Virus record (IMG/VR): IMGVR_UViG_3300026292_000623
Span: 1 to 64,000 of that record
From: a virus
DNA length: 64,000 nucleotides
Reading direction: 5' to 3' (one strand)
The stretch's first letter is position 1, and every line of letters starts with the position of its first letter. A model generated the notes under the pieces. That model made no database searches. It was not told the origin of the DNA and saw only the letters and a program-made list of their open reading frames with translations. Positions 16,594 to 25,097 of this stretch are shown here, in pieces. The translations under genes and the position numbers were made by a program.

Positions 16594-17674
16594 CAAACCT
16601 CTCTATTTTTTGTTGCTTAGGTACCAACTTGTATTGTTGCATTGCTATTCTAGAAGCCATAACAACCATTTCAGTTTCAAAGTTATCCATCATAAAGCTG
16701 ATGAAGTTTGAGAAACTTTTATGGTACTTGTCCATAACTTTAGAACTAGCACCTGCTTTTTCACCAGCTATAAATCTATCTCTCAACTCATAACATAGTG
16801 ATGTAGCAAGAGCATACATAGCTGATACTTCAGTGTTCTCAACTTTTTTAATTTTAGCATCTAACACATCTTCAGGAACAGGAAGGTCTCCTGCTATTTT
16901 TCTATGAGCCATAAACTTGACAGCAACACCTTCTCCTACACAACCTGCAACCATATCTGTTTGTAGGCTTTCAGAAAGTTCATCACCATCTTCTAGTAAT
17001 TCTGAAGTAAATGTCCAAGCCCTTGGTGTAGCAAATCCACGTGAACTTGATTGTGGATCAAAGTTATAAAGATCACCTTTAGCAAATGAAAGGTATCCAA
17101 CTACATCTGGGTTAACATTATTATGAACTGCCCAATTTAACCAATCTTGGAAATCAACACGTAGTTCAAAGTGTACGAATCTATTCTCAAGTGGCTTAGG
17201 CATTCTATAAGTAACACCTTTGTCAGTCTCTCTATTACCAGCGGCAATTAAAACTACATTGTCTGGCAACACATACTGACCAATTCGTCTATTAAGGATT
17301 AACTGATAACCTGCGGCTTGTACACTAGGAGCGGCAGAGTTCATCTCGTCTAAGAAAACGATAACAGTATCAAACTGTTTCGCAAATTCTTCTGAAGGTA
17401 AATCAGCTGGTGGTAACCAAACCATTTTACCATTTTTTAAATCTGGAGCTGGATAACCTCTAAGGTCAGTTGGCTCAAATAAAGCAAGTCTCATATCAAC
17501 AACGTGAGTCTTACCTAATGCACCAGAATCTCCAATACCTTGGATTAATTCTGATTTACCAATTCCTGGAGGGCCCCATAAAAATACAGGTCTCTTCTTT
17601 TTAAAAGCCCTAGTAATCAAAGTAGTGGCTTCGCTAATTTTTACAGTTCTTGTATCTGATATCGCAGTTTGCAT
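16550..17674 (-). CDS. MoxR-type AAA+ ATPase
   Basis: A 374-residue AAA+ ATPase. Walker A is GPPGIGKS (residues 34-41), Walker B is VIVFLDEMNSA, sensor 1 is VLIAAGNRE, and an arginine-finger region is LENRFVHFEL. This pattern is typical of MoxR/CobS-like chaperone ATPases that act with VWA proteins. The start at 17674 is chosen because GAAGGA lies 6 nt upstream. The earlier ATG at 17710 coincides with the predicted transcription start and has no SD. It has its own sigma70-type promoter. It probably remodels a protein or inserts a metal cofactor together with the VWA protein. Confidence 0.88.
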   Translation of the reverse strand: MQTAISDTRTVKISEATTLITRAFKKKRPVFLWGPPGIGKSELIQGIGDSGALGKTHVVDMRLALFEPTDLRGYPAPDLKNGKMVWLPPADLPSEEFAKQFDTVIVFLDEMNSAAPSVQAAGYQLILNRRIGQYVLPDNVVLIAAGNRETDKGVTYRMPKPLENRFVHFELRVDFQDWLNWAVHNNVNPDVVGYLSFAKGDLYNFDPQSSSRGFATPRAWTFTSELLEDGDELSESLQTDMVAGCVGEGVAVKFMAHRKIAGDLPVPEDVLDAKIKKVENTEVSAMYALATSLCYELRDRFIAGEKAGASSKVMDKYHKSFSNFISFMMDNFETEMVVMASRIAMQQYKLVPKQQKIERFDEYFNRYGRLVLDA

Positions 17675-17718
17675 TTTTTGTCCTTCTTCTAAGTTTGCTT
17701 TCTTTGGCATATAATATT

Positions 17719-17747
17719 ATAATAAGATATCTTACTTATTCTGTCAA
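17719..17747 (-). promoter_or_regulatory. Sigma70-type promoter for MoxR gene
   Basis: TTGACA (17747-17742), a 17-bp spacer and TATTAT (17724-17719) on the minus strand. The expected start is near 17711. It supports the internal start at 17674 for the ATPase. Confidence 0.82.
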
Positions 17748-17751
17748 CCTT

Positions 17752-17919
17752 TTATTTTTGTGTTACTGTAGGTAGTGACCAAATCATCATTGCAATTCCA
17801 AAAATTGCAAATCCAAAAAATCCAGTCCAATTATCATTCATTGGGATTCCATTGTATCCACCGTCAATACAACCTACTGCTAAAATTAAACTAAAAAGTC
17901 CTAAAGTAAATCTAATCAT
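17752..17919 (-). CDS. Small membrane protein (55 aa)
   Basis: A 55-residue protein, MIRFTLGLFSLILAVGCID then a second hydrophobic stretch (GFFGFAIFGIAMMIWSL). AAAGGAGATATAAAAAAT ATG gives a strong ribosome site, and a sigma70-type promoter lies directly upstream, so it is a real early gene. The cysteine at residue 17 (AVGC) follows a hydrophobic segment and might be lipidated. Short two-helix MIRF-type proteins are common in marine T4-like phages. The function is unknown. Confidence 0.65.
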   Translation of the reverse strand: MIRFTLGLFSLILAVGCIDGGYNGIPMNDNWTGFFGFAIFGIAMMIWSLPTVTQK

Positions 17920-17955
17920 ATTTTTTATATCTCCTTTGTTTCTAACTATACTATT

Positions 17956-17984
17956 ATAATACAGTAAGACGTCTTGATTGTCAA
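17956..17984 (-). promoter_or_regulatory. Sigma70-type promoter for 55-aa protein gene
   Basis: TTGACA (17984-17979), a 17-bp spacer and TATTAT (17961-17956) on the minus strand, 37 nt upstream of ATG 17919. Confidence 0.82.
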
Positions 17985-18009
17985 CCTTTTATGCAAAAAA
18001 AGATCATAA

Positions 18010-18036
18010 AAAAACCCTTGATTTACAAGGGTTTTT
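18010..18036 (-). terminator. Rho-independent terminator
   Basis: An 11-bp perfect inverted repeat AAAAACCCTTG / CAAGGGTTTTT with a 5-nt loop. On the minus strand it ends in a run of seven T. It lies 25 nt after the stop of the lyase-like gene (18061) and just before the next promoter, so it isolates the two transcription units. The A/T flanks make it potentially bidirectional. Confidence 0.88.
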
Positions 18037-18060
18037 AAATTAATTTAAATTATTTTTGTA

Positions 18061-19428
18061 TTAATTCATACATTTTGGCTCAAATCCAAAGTTTCTGTCT
18101 ACAAAATAAGCTGATTTTTTAGATTTCCACATTCCATCATCTGCAACTATAGTATGATCTCTATCTGTATAATTCTCAATTAACCAGTCTAATGATATAG
18201 CCATTTGGTGTGTATGATATGCTGAATCACCTTCATCTGTTGTCATATTTCCTGCCTTAACTGAATCTTTACGTTTTCTATACTTTTTAACATCTGTAAG
18301 ACCTAAGTTAAGTACATCTACAGTTTTATCTATTTTTTTCTTTAATTTTTTTGGAAATTTATAACCCCATAGTTCAGCTATAGCATAAATTCCTAGCAAA
18401 TTGTTTACACCTTTTGAATGATACCATACATCTCTAACACCTCTAAAACTATTATTATGAATATATCCATCATTGTATATAATACTATCAGCTTTAGCAA
18501 CTACTTTGTCAAACCATTTTGTTGCTTCTTCTGGTTTATCTTTCCAGGCTAGATATGACAATACAGAAACAGTTCCATCTGCCATTTGGTAAAAACCTCT
18601 TGATCCACTTGCTAATTCTTTTGTAGCCCAAGGTTTAACATAGTCTTTCCATAGTGCATCAATATACTTGTCAACAATTTTAAATTGTTCGTCAGTAAAT
18701 TGATCTTTCATCAAATATGCTTGTTGCATATATTGACCTCCAAATATTTGGACTTCTTGTGGTTTATGTGAAGCACAAGGAGCATCTCCCTTACCTTTTC
18801 CTCCACCATAACAACTTTTAATTTTACCTTGTTTTTTCATCTCGCTGATTTCTGCGTCAGTCCACGTATTTAACATTACACCGGCTTTTGCCCAAGCTAC
18901 CATAACTTCTGCAATAATTGGACCGTGTTCTTCCATTTTGTTGTTTACTATTGCATAAACAATAGTTCCGTGTAATAGTGCCATTCTATTAGAATGTTTT
19001 TCGTGATTAACACTTACACTATCTGATCTTGAAGTATGATCTTTATTCCAATCATATTCAACAAGTTCCATTAAATGATCTAGATTATTTCCTTGAAGCT
19101 CAGGATTTCTTGCATTGCTCACGTGTGTTATAGCAAGATCCATTTCCCAATATGTTTTGCCCCAACTTCCATAACCGTGAACACCTTCTAATGAACAAGT
19201 GTCTTTTGTAAGTTCATTTGCAAAGAAATATTTTGGAATAACAATATTATTCTTTGATGTTGATGACATTGCTTTAGCTGGTGTACTGCAACCTACTAAT
19301 GCTAATATAATTAAAATAAAAAGAATACCTTTGAAAAAAGATACCCAATAGATACCATAGTGAGACATACCCACTCTTTTCCTAAAAGCCTCACAATAAG
19401 ACTTGTGCCACTTAATAATTTGATCCAT
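18061..19428 (-). CDS. Secreted lipoprotein-like, possible polysaccharide lyase
   Basis: A 455-residue protein from ATG 19428 (CGGAGAAAATATT precedes it). A hydrophobic segment ending ILALVGCSTPAKA at about residues 30-55 suggests a lipoprotein or signal anchor. The mature part is helix-rich with many Trp/Tyr and contains IHNNSFRGVRDVWYHSKGVNN, reminiscent of the NNH-x-x-W substrate groove of alginate-lyase-type alpha/alpha toroids. If so it would degrade or modify an acidic exopolysaccharide, for example as a depolymerase. It has its own sigma70-type promoter and terminator. The fold assignment is tentative. Confidence 0.45.
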   Translation of the reverse strand: MDQIIKWHKSYCEAFRKRVGMSHYGIYWVSFFKGILFILIILALVGCSTPAKAMSSTSKNNIVIPKYFFANELTKDTCSLEGVHGYGSWGKTYWEMDLAITHVSNARNPELQGNNLDHLMELVEYDWNKDHTSRSDSVSVNHEKHSNRMALLHGTIVYAIVNNKMEEHGPIIAEVMVAWAKAGVMLNTWTDAEISEMKKQGKIKSCYGGGKGKGDAPCASHKPQEVQIFGGQYMQQAYLMKDQFTDEQFKIVDKYIDALWKDYVKPWATKELASGSRGFYQMADGTVSVLSYLAWKDKPEEATKWFDKVVAKADSIIYNDGYIHNNSFRGVRDVWYHSKGVNNLLGIYAIAELWGYKFPKKLKKKIDKTVDVLNLGLTDVKKYRKRKDSVKAGNMTTDEGDSAYHTHQMAISLDWLIENYTDRDHTIVADDGMWKSKKSAYFVDRNFGFEPKCMN

Positions 19429-19464
19429 AATATTTTCTCCGTTTATCATCATAATAATACGTAT

Positions 19465-19493
19465 ATTATAAGATATCTTGGCTAAAATGTCAA
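19465..19493 (-). promoter_or_regulatory. Consensus sigma70 promoter
   Basis: Perfect TTGACA (19493-19488), a 17-bp spacer and perfect TATAAT (19470-19465) on the minus strand, 37 nt upstream of the lyase-like start at 19428. This is one of the strongest promoters in the window. Confidence 0.9.
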
Positions 19494-19500
19494 TGGTTAA

Positions 19501-20736
19501 TTATCGTTGTACTTTAGCGATTGATTTAACGATTTTTTCGTGGTTGAACTCTTTTAGTGCGATTTTCATTGAAATTATGTCATCTCCACGTTTGATTTTA
19601 ACATCCCATATATCACCTGGAAATGCTTGTAAGGTAAGTCTCATAACGCCAAAACTATTCTCTATTCTTTCGCCGTTTATACTTAATATAATATCACCTT
19701 GTAATAGTCCAGCTAGTTCACCTACTGTTTTTTCTGGTTCTTCTTCACCTTCTTCTATTTCAGGATAATTGATATATGCCATATGTCTTTCATCTTTAGG
19801 TATATCTTTAACATCTTCTAAATCAAATCTACCTAAACTAAAAGGAAATTCTGCATAAGGAACATATCCTTTAGATGGGTAATGTGGGCTTAATATATAG
19901 TTTAATGATCTTAATGCTTGAGTTGATGAAATTGCTACTCCTACTCCATCCCAACCAGGAACTCTTCTACCAGGGCTATATATAGCCTGTGCTACACCTA
20001 CTACTTCGCCTTCTAAGTTTATAATAGGTCCTCCACTATTACCTTGGTTAATTACTGCGTCAGTTTGTATCATTAATGCATATGGTCTTAAACCGTATCT
20101 TTGTGAGTGTGTAATATGTCCTTGTGTTGTTGTCCAAGGCATACCCATTCCGTGACCAATAATAACTATAGGATCACCTGTGTTGTAATCATCTCTATCA
20201 GCAAACTTTAAAGGTTTCCATTCTTCATTATCTTTTTTAGTTATTTTTAGTACACCTATATCTGCTACTTGATCCCAACCTACTATTTCAGCATCATAAG
20301 ACCAATACTCTTCGGCTGTATTAATTTTAATTTTTACACTTTCGTTATCTATAGCTGAATCAATAACGTGATGATTTGTAACAATGTAACCTTCTGTATC
20401 TGTTACTTTAACAAAAAATCCTGTTCCTCTACCATTAAATGCGGTATTTTCAGGTTGTGCTTCATCAACTACATTAATTATAACAATACGAGTATAATTC
20501 TCGTATATTACAAATTTCTGACTACGTTCCAGATCAAAATGTTTACCATTTAATAAAACGCCATTAACGTCATATAATACTTCTCCAATGGTTTCATTTT
20601 TCTCGTGTAACCAAAATATTCCATTATGTATTGCTTGTTGGATTGGTCTGTAGTAAGAACTTACTACAACTGCGACAGAGACTACGATAAGTAGTCTGGC
20701 TAGATTACCTAGAGCTTTGTTTACTAGTCTCAACAT
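19501..20736 (-). CDS. HtrA/Deg-type serine protease with PDZ domain
   Basis: A 411-residue protein. An N-terminal membrane anchor (residues 9-28) is followed by a trypsin-like domain with the His motif GYIVTNHHVID, the Asp motif VADIGVLKI and the Ser motif INQGNSGGPIIN. A PDZ domain (AGLLQGDIILSINGERI) is at about residues 345-400. The length is short compared with two-PDZ DegP and close to DegS. It would act in the host periplasm, for protein quality control, envelope stress signalling or cleavage of an envelope protein. SD AAAGG precedes the ATG. It is an unusual gene for a phage; host acquisition is likely. Confidence 0.88.
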   Translation of the reverse strand: MLRLVNKALGNLARLLIVVSVAVVVSSYYRPIQQAIHNGIFWLHEKNETIGEVLYDVNGVLLNGKHFDLERSQKFVIYENYTRIVIINVVDEAQPENTAFNGRGTGFFVKVTDTEGYIVTNHHVIDSAIDNESVKIKINTAEEYWSYDAEIVGWDQVADIGVLKITKKDNEEWKPLKFADRDDYNTGDPIVIIGHGMGMPWTTTQGHITHSQRYGLRPYALMIQTDAVINQGNSGGPIINLEGEVVGVAQAIYSPGRRVPGWDGVGVAISSTQALRSLNYILSPHYPSKGYVPYAEFPFSLGRFDLEDVKDIPKDERHMAYINYPEIEEGEEEPEKTVGELAGLLQGDIILSINGERIENSFGVMRLTLQAFPGDIWDVKIKRGDDIISMKIALKEFNHEKIVKSIAKVQR

Positions 20737-20775
20737 AAAGTTTACCTTTTCTATGTATGTATTTACCTTTAAACT

Positions 20776-21528
20776 TTATGTATTAAAGGGCTCTTTTGTC
20801 CACTCACTATAAAGACGATTGCCCCATCTTACGTCTTCGTCATCGGCTGGATGGTCCCAAGCTACTTCGTTAACTGTACATTTAACCTTGCCTGCAATGT
20901 CGTTAATGTACTCTTCAGACCATTTAAAAAAGTCTACCCATTTGGCGTGTTCGTTGTCGTGTGTAATACCTGGATTGCATCTCCAAAATATCTTTCCGCC
21001 GGGCTTTGTTAAACTAACAACGTTATTGACTTGTCTATCTATTTCTTTTTGATCTCCAAAGTTAATACTTCCTAAGGCTAAAACAATGTCATATTTGTTG
21101 TGATGTTCTTTTAATTTTGCAAATTCATTAATTCCCATTTTTATATCTGCACCAGGATGATATGGATCTATTCCAATTAATCTGCCACCTAGTTTAGATT
21201 TCCATTCGTTATCTCCGCACCCTACATCTAATATTTTTAATGGTACATCTGGTGATTGATCTTGTAAGGTACTAATATAATCTAATAATTGCTGTCCTGT
21301 TCTACGTGTATTCCATTTTAATTGTTGTACCCAATATGTGCCTTCTTCTTCGGGATTGTCATTAGGACCAAAATATCTTTCTAATATTACTTCATCTAAC
21401 CAATACTGTAGTCTCATAAAGTTTTTGAAAAGCTCTGGTTGATTTTCATTATGTTTTGTTATATCTATACCATATCTCATCTCAATAAATTTGGCTAGGT
21501 CCTGTAATACTTTTTTGTTTATTCTCAT
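20776..21528 (-). CDS. SAM-dependent methyltransferase (class I)
   Basis: A 250-residue class I methyltransferase. Motif I is ILDVGCGDNEWKSKLGG, followed by LIGIDPYHPGADI (acidic residue binding the ribose) and motif IV-like YDIVLALGSINFG. A clear paralogue lies at 61565-62251 with the same order (LDLGCGYNEFKG, LIGIDPYNERADV, CLGSINFG). The acceptor is unknown; a small molecule or glycan is possible. The ATG overlaps the ThyX stop by 4 nt (ATGA), showing translational coupling. Confidence 0.8.
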   Translation of the reverse strand: MRINKKVLQDLAKFIEMRYGIDITKHNENQPELFKNFMRLQYWLDEVILERYFGPNDNPEEEGTYWVQQLKWNTRRTGQQLLDYISTLQDQSPDVPLKILDVGCGDNEWKSKLGGRLIGIDPYHPGADIKMGINEFAKLKEHHNKYDIVLALGSINFGDQKEIDRQVNNVVSLTKPGGKIFWRCNPGITHDNEHAKWVDFFKWSEEYINDIAGKVKCTVNEVAWDHPADDEDVRWGNRLYSEWTKEPFNT

Positions 21529-22220
21529 TTAAACTCTCTAATTAATGGAAATATTTCTGCAATAACATCTGCACAGGCACGAGCTATTTCCATATGCTCT
21601 TTTTGTGTACCATTTGCTCCTCGCAATTCTATATAGTGTACCCAACTTCTTAATGTACCATTTACATACAGTCTACTTGAAGTAAGTCCTTCTGGTAGTA
21701 CTGCTCTAGCTTGTTCTTTAGCAATACCATTTTCAATAGCCCAATTATATACTTCCTTACAATTATTTATTACTCCGTGTTGTTTTCTTTGCCAATTTGT
21801 AATTAGTTCTTGGTCTTTTACATTTAATTGTAATTCTGGATTGTTTTCAATTTCAATTGAGTTTTGTCTATTAGTAAGATCTTGTTTACGTGTTTCTCTA
21901 ATCTTAAACTGCATACCTTGTTCATTTACATCAGCATAACGTTGACTAAACTCTTGGAAACTAAAACTACGATGCCTTAGTATTTGTCTAGCTATATCTC
22001 TGGTTGTTTCAATTTCTAAACAAGCACTAACCATTTCTAAAGGTGACCAATGCTTATGTTTAATTAGGTATGATATTAATTTACTGCTAGTCTTCTTATT
22101 AATCTGTGCCGTAGGGTTACTTACTTTGGCACAGAATGCTATAAGGTCTTGAGCATTCTCTAAACCTTCTGCCTCAAAATGTTCTGTTGGCTTACTATAA
22201 CTGACCAAACGTACTTCCAT
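21525..22220 (-). CDS. thyX: Flavin-dependent thymidylate synthase ThyX
   Basis: A 231-residue enzyme converting dUMP to dTMP with FAD and methylene-THF. The ThyX signature RHRSFSFQEFSQRYAD is complete (RHR-x7-S-x-RY type), at about residues 81-96, followed by ARAVLPEGLTSSRLYVNGTLRSW, typical of the substrate-binding C-terminal half. Phage ThyX enzymes support DNA synthesis under low folate. The gene is 4 nt from a phage-type gene upstream and is coupled to the methyltransferase. Confidence 0.95.
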   Translation of the reverse strand: MEVRLVSYSKPTEHFEAEGLENAQDLIAFCAKVSNPTAQINKKTSSKLISYLIKHKHWSPLEMVSACLEIETTRDIARQILRHRSFSFQEFSQRYADVNEQGMQFKIRETRKQDLTNRQNSIEIENNPELQLNVKDQELITNWQRKQHGVINNCKEVYNWAIENGIAKEQARAVLPEGLTSSRLYVNGTLRSWVHYIELRGANGTQKEHMEIARACADVIAEIFPLIREFK

Positions 22221-22224
22221 TTTA

Positions 22225-22677
22225 CTATTCCTCTTCTTCAGTATTTAGTACTTTTATCTTCAAGGTTTTGCCACCACCGTGACTATCTTCTGTTTCTATT
22301 TCCATTTGATCAATATTAACATCTACATTAAATATACCACTCTCATCAGATATCTGTAAAGTAGATAAGTTACTTAATGTATCATCTTCTTCTAACTTTT
22401 CTGCTAACTCTTTATATCCACATTCAATACCTACATCGTACATATCTGCACTAAATTTAAATACTTTATATAGTGAATCTCTATAGTTACCATCTTCTTC
22501 TATTTCTGCTTTATGCATTCTGCTTATTACTGCATAGAATGCTTTTTGTTTATCCTCAAGACTTAAATTATACCACCATTTGGCATTTTCTTTAGGATTT
22601 ATTTTTACCTTTTTAACTTTTGTTTCCATCTCTATTTTTTCTAATTGTCTTACAAAACGACTAAATTCAGATTCCAT
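22225..22677 (-). CDS. Conserved phage-type acidic protein
   Basis: A 150-residue acidic protein. Its middle section ENAKWWYNLSLEDKQKAFYA and EIEEDGNYRDSLYKVFKFSADMY is helical, and the C-terminus is Glu-rich. No catalytic motif was seen. Similar proteins occur, as I recall, next to thyX-type genes in T4-like cyanophages. An internal ATG at codon 17 could also serve as the start. Confidence 0.55.
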   Translation of the reverse strand: MESEFSRFVRQLEKIEMETKVKKVKINPKENAKWWYNLSLEDKQKAFYAVISRMHKAEIEEDGNYRDSLYKVFKFSADMYDVGIECGYKELAEKLEEDDTLSNLSTLQISDESGIFNVDVNIDQMEIETEDSHGGGKTLKIKVLNTEEEE

Positions 22678-22694
22678 AAAATTACTTTCGTTAT

Positions 22695-23009
22695 CTAGTG
22701 ATCATTAAATTTTTTAATTAATTTAGAAAGATCTAGTTTTGGTTTTTGTACTTCACCAATAGTAACTTTATGTGATACTTTCTTCTTTTTTATTTTAATT
22801 AAAAATGCTCCTGTATTTTTTGGTTGTCTGATAATAGTTTTACAGTTTGTGTTTGAGTGTACCCAAGCAAGTATTTCTTCTGCTATTTTACCGTGTCCTG
22901 TAATAATTTCTGTTTCTTTTATGTCTTTATAATAACAATCAGATATATGTCTGGTAAACTCTTTCCAGGCATCGTGTATTGTATATCCGTGTAAATCTAA
23001 CTTGATCAT
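22695..23009 (-). CDS. Smr-domain protein
   Basis: A 104-residue stand-alone Smr domain. LDLHGYTIHDAW at the N-terminus and ITGHGKIAEEIL in the middle are the two Smr signatures (LDLHG and T-G-x-G), with a closing NTGAFLIKIKK strand. Smr domains are nicking endonucleases or RNA-binding domains seen in MutS2 and eukaryotic B3BP. A stand-alone form could cut DNA or rescue stalled ribosomes. The ATG overlaps the preceding gene stop by 4 nt. Confidence 0.78.
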   Translation of the reverse strand: MIKLDLHGYTIHDAWKEFTRHISDCYYKDIKETEIITGHGKIAEEILAWVHSNTNCKTIIRQPKNTGAFLIKIKKKKVSHKVTIGEVQKPKLDLSKLIKKFNDH

Positions 23010-23212
23010 AACGACATCACGAACTCTTTACCACGCCAATTGGCTACATAAAGATTACGTTTTAAATGAACGAAATTTAAGGGGACTCCGTGTAAGGCAG
23101 TTTTGATTGAATGTTGTGTGTTTGATATGTAATCTACTTCGTAAGTTTCGTCATTGTCTGTACATTTGACTTTTATCTTATCTTGTAAATCAAAGTTATT
23201 AATCTTTGCCAT
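23006..23212 (-). CDS. Small beta-rich protein
   Basis: A 68-residue protein with a pattern of beta strands (KIKVKCTDNDETYEVDYI, LHGVPLNFVHLKRNLYVANW). It may be a small beta-barrel. No family was recognised. It overlaps the genes on both sides (4 nt with Smr, 14 nt with the upstream gene), as expected in a compact phage operon. Confidence 0.5.
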   Translation of the reverse strand: MAKINNFDLQDKIKVKCTDNDETYEVDYISNTQHSIKTALHGVPLNFVHLKRNLYVANWRGKEFVMSL

Positions 23213-23528
23213 CTAACCAACCTTGGGTTCCTGCTAGTTTAGCAAGAAATGCATCTTTTTCTGTGAATAAAACCATTTTCTTTTTATCTATATAATAAGG
23301 ATATCTCATTTTTCTTAATAATTGGATTAAATTTCCTGCACTAAGAGCTGGAGGGTCTACAACCCATTTATCGTATTTCTTACCTAATAGTTTCAAACCT
23401 ATCTTTGTTAATCTTAAGGTTTGTGTATTTTTAAAAACTGTTTTGATGGGTATATTTTTGTCGTCAGTAATAAGGTTCAGAATCTTAGTCTGAATCTTTT
23501 GCATCTCTACTGATTTTTTCTCCATCAA
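23199..23528 (-). CDS. Hypothetical protein
   Basis: A 109-residue basic protein. The central segment IKTVFKNTQTLRLTKIGLKLLGKKYDKWV followed by SAGNLIQLLRKMRYPYYIDKK resembles a winged-helix-like arrangement, and may bind nucleic acid. Several start codons are possible (23528, 23525, 23504); all overlap the upstream gene by 17 to 44 nt. Function is not assigned. Confidence 0.5.
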   Translation of the reverse strand: MMEKKSVEMQKIQTKILNLITDDKNIPIKTVFKNTQTLRLTKIGLKLLGKKYDKWVVDPPALSAGNLIQLLRKMRYPYYIDKKKMVLFTEKDAFLAKLAGTQGWLDGKD

Positions 23529-23787
23529 CTAGTTTTACCACACTAAACTTATCTGTATTAAACTTTTTATTCAGCCTATCCGCTAAATTAAAAGCATGAC
23601 CGCTATTAGAGAAACTAACCTTCTTATACTTTGGACCTGGATAATTTACTAACGTATTCATAGTCCTTAGATTAATTGGTTTGTTTTCATAATACACCGC
23701 ATAAATTGCAACGGCGTCAAGAATTTGTTCACTATTATATTGCTTATCAACTGAGTCAAGTATAATTGTCGGTTTTGGTCTAGCCAT
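23485..23787 (-). CDS. Hypothetical protein, possible DNA binding
   Basis: A 100-residue protein from ATG 23787, chosen because AAGGAGA lies 8 nt upstream; the frame extends 17 codons further without a ribosome site. It begins MARPKPTIILDSVD and continues with helical segments. I do not recognise a family, but I recall similar MARPKPTVLL-type starts in T4-like cyanophage genes. It overlaps the next gene by 44 nt. Confidence 0.5.
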   Translation of the reverse strand: MARPKPTIILDSVDKQYNSEQILDAVAIYAVYYENKPINLRTMNTLVNYPGPKYKKVSFSNSGHAFNLADRLNKKFNTDKFSVVKLVDGEKISRDAKDSD

Positions 23788-23849
23788 TAAATGTTTCTCC
23801 TTATTACTTGTATTTACCATACAAGTGAGAAAAAACATCAGTTAATGGC

Positions 23850-24347
23850 CTATTTTTTGTCGCTTTCGAGTTCTTCTTGCTCTTTTTGTAGCTTGTTTAT
23901 AACGTCTTCTGTTGTTTGTAAGCTAGTACCCATTTGTACAATGCAAGTTAAACCTGTGCTTACTTGTACCATTAATACAGTATATTCGCCTGTTAATGGA
24001 TTCCTAGTAAGTATTAAGCCATCAAATGGATCGTTAGGAACGTATCCTGGGTTTTTAAAACCTGACATAACTATCTGTTGACCACGTGCCATTGTATATG
24101 CTCTAACATTGCCCATACTATGACATTGTAAAGCTCTTGTATGTATTGTCCAACCTTGATCATCCCATGGTAACTCTTCTTCAGCAGTACCTTCTTCAAC
24201 TTTATTATCTTCTTTTGATTGTTCTGCTTCAGGAGTAGTTAAAATAGGCGGTGAACTATCCAATAAACTATTTGGATTAATTGTTTCTGCTGATAATATA
24301 CTTGTAGCAAAAAGCAATATTATCAATGATAGTATATAGTGTCTCAT
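23850..24347 (-). CDS. Exported hypothetical protein
   Basis: A 165-residue protein with a clear signal peptide (MRHYILSLIILLFATSILSAETI, cleavage near residue 20). The mature part has PWDDQGWTIHTRALQCHSMGN and a Glu/Lys-rich C-terminal helix of about 30 residues. Two Cys residues could form a disulfide in the periplasm. No family known to me. The ATG overlaps the upstream stop by 4 nt. Confidence 0.58.
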   Translation of the reverse strand: MRHYILSLIILLFATSILSAETINPNSLLDSSPPILTTPEAEQSKEDNKVEEGTAEEELPWDDQGWTIHTRALQCHSMGNVRAYTMARGQQIVMSGFKNPGYVPNDPFDGLILTRNPLTGEYTVLMVQVSTGLTCIVQMGTSLQTTEDVINKLQKEQEELESDKK

Positions 24348-24799
24348 TCTTTTTTAGCCTTCTTTAAGTTTAAATTCATATCCCACTCTGTGAGATAAGG
24401 GCCTCTATGTTCGTATTTGTCCAATGTTTCTAATTTAGGACAAAATGCGTGTTGCCACCCCATACCATCATATTTTAAAATATAATAGCCTGCAACAAAT
24501 ATTGTTTTTCCATCTTTAGCTTTTTTAAATAAAGCTCTAGATTCATCTTCAACTGCAAATAGTACAGGAGTATTTGTTGGAAATCCCTTGTACTCTTGAT
24601 TTGCATTAGTAGTCTGTGTTACTACTGTTTCTTTAAAACTATCCAAATTTGGAAGTAATTCTTTTGTGTTATTGTCTTGATTAAAATATTCAAATCCATT
24701 GTCAAGTTTTCTTACCGTACCTACTTTGCCGTAGCCACTTTCAACTATCCAATACTTGTCTTTGATTATTTGTTTAATCTTTAGCATCTTCAACTTCAA
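24344..24799 (-). CDS. Conserved phage-type hypothetical protein
   Basis: A 151-residue protein with IKDKYWIVESGYGKVGTV and a later segment KGFPTNTPVLFAVEDESRALFKK, alternating beta strands and helices. From memory it belongs to a family found in T4-like cyanophages without assigned function. An internal start at codon 5 (MLKIKQ) is possible. It overlaps the next gene downstream by 4 nt. Confidence 0.55.
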   Translation of the reverse strand: MKLKMLKIKQIIKDKYWIVESGYGKVGTVRKLDNGFEYFNQDNNTKELLPNLDSFKETVVTQTTNANQEYKGFPTNTPVLFAVEDESRALFKKAKDGKTIFVAGYYILKYDGMGWQHAFCPKLETLDKYEHRGPYLTEWDMNLNLKKAKKE

Positions 24800-25097
24800 T
24801 AATCCTGTCTATTCTAAATCCACGCCATCCATTAGCTTTGGTATCCCATACACTTAATACTTCTGGATTAATATTTCTAACTTTCTTTTGACTTAATGGA
24901 TCTTCTTTTTTAGCTGGAGGTAATATATTTTCTTGCAATGTGCAAGTCATTTCTCTAAAATCACCATTTAGTTTATTAAACTTTACAACTAGTTTACCTT
25001 TTTTTAAACGTTCTGTTAAGTCTTTTCTAATTGAATCTATTTCTTGTTGTTCCATAATCTTTAGTTTCTCCAGTCTGTTAGTTACAAATTCCATCAT
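24774..25097 (-). CDS. SH3-like/WYL_2-type (DUF2693-like) protein
   Basis: A 107-residue protein. The core VVKFNKLNGDFREMTCTL ... VLSVWDTKANGWRGFRID matches the small Sm/SH3-like beta-barrel family (DUF2693, WYL_2) common in T4-like phages (pattern F-x-K-x-DG-x-R-x-M-x-C-T then V-x-D-x-x-x-x-GWR-x-F-x-x-D). It may bind RNA or DNA. The start at 25097 is coupled to the upstream stop, but ATG 25055, with GGAGAAAC upstream, gives a 93-residue product and is a real alternative. Confidence 0.65.
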   Translation of the reverse strand: MMEFVTNRLEKLKIMEQQEIDSIRKDLTERLKKGKLVVKFNKLNGDFREMTCTLQENILPPAKKEDPLSQKKVRNINPEVLSVWDTKANGWRGFRIDRIIEVEDAKD

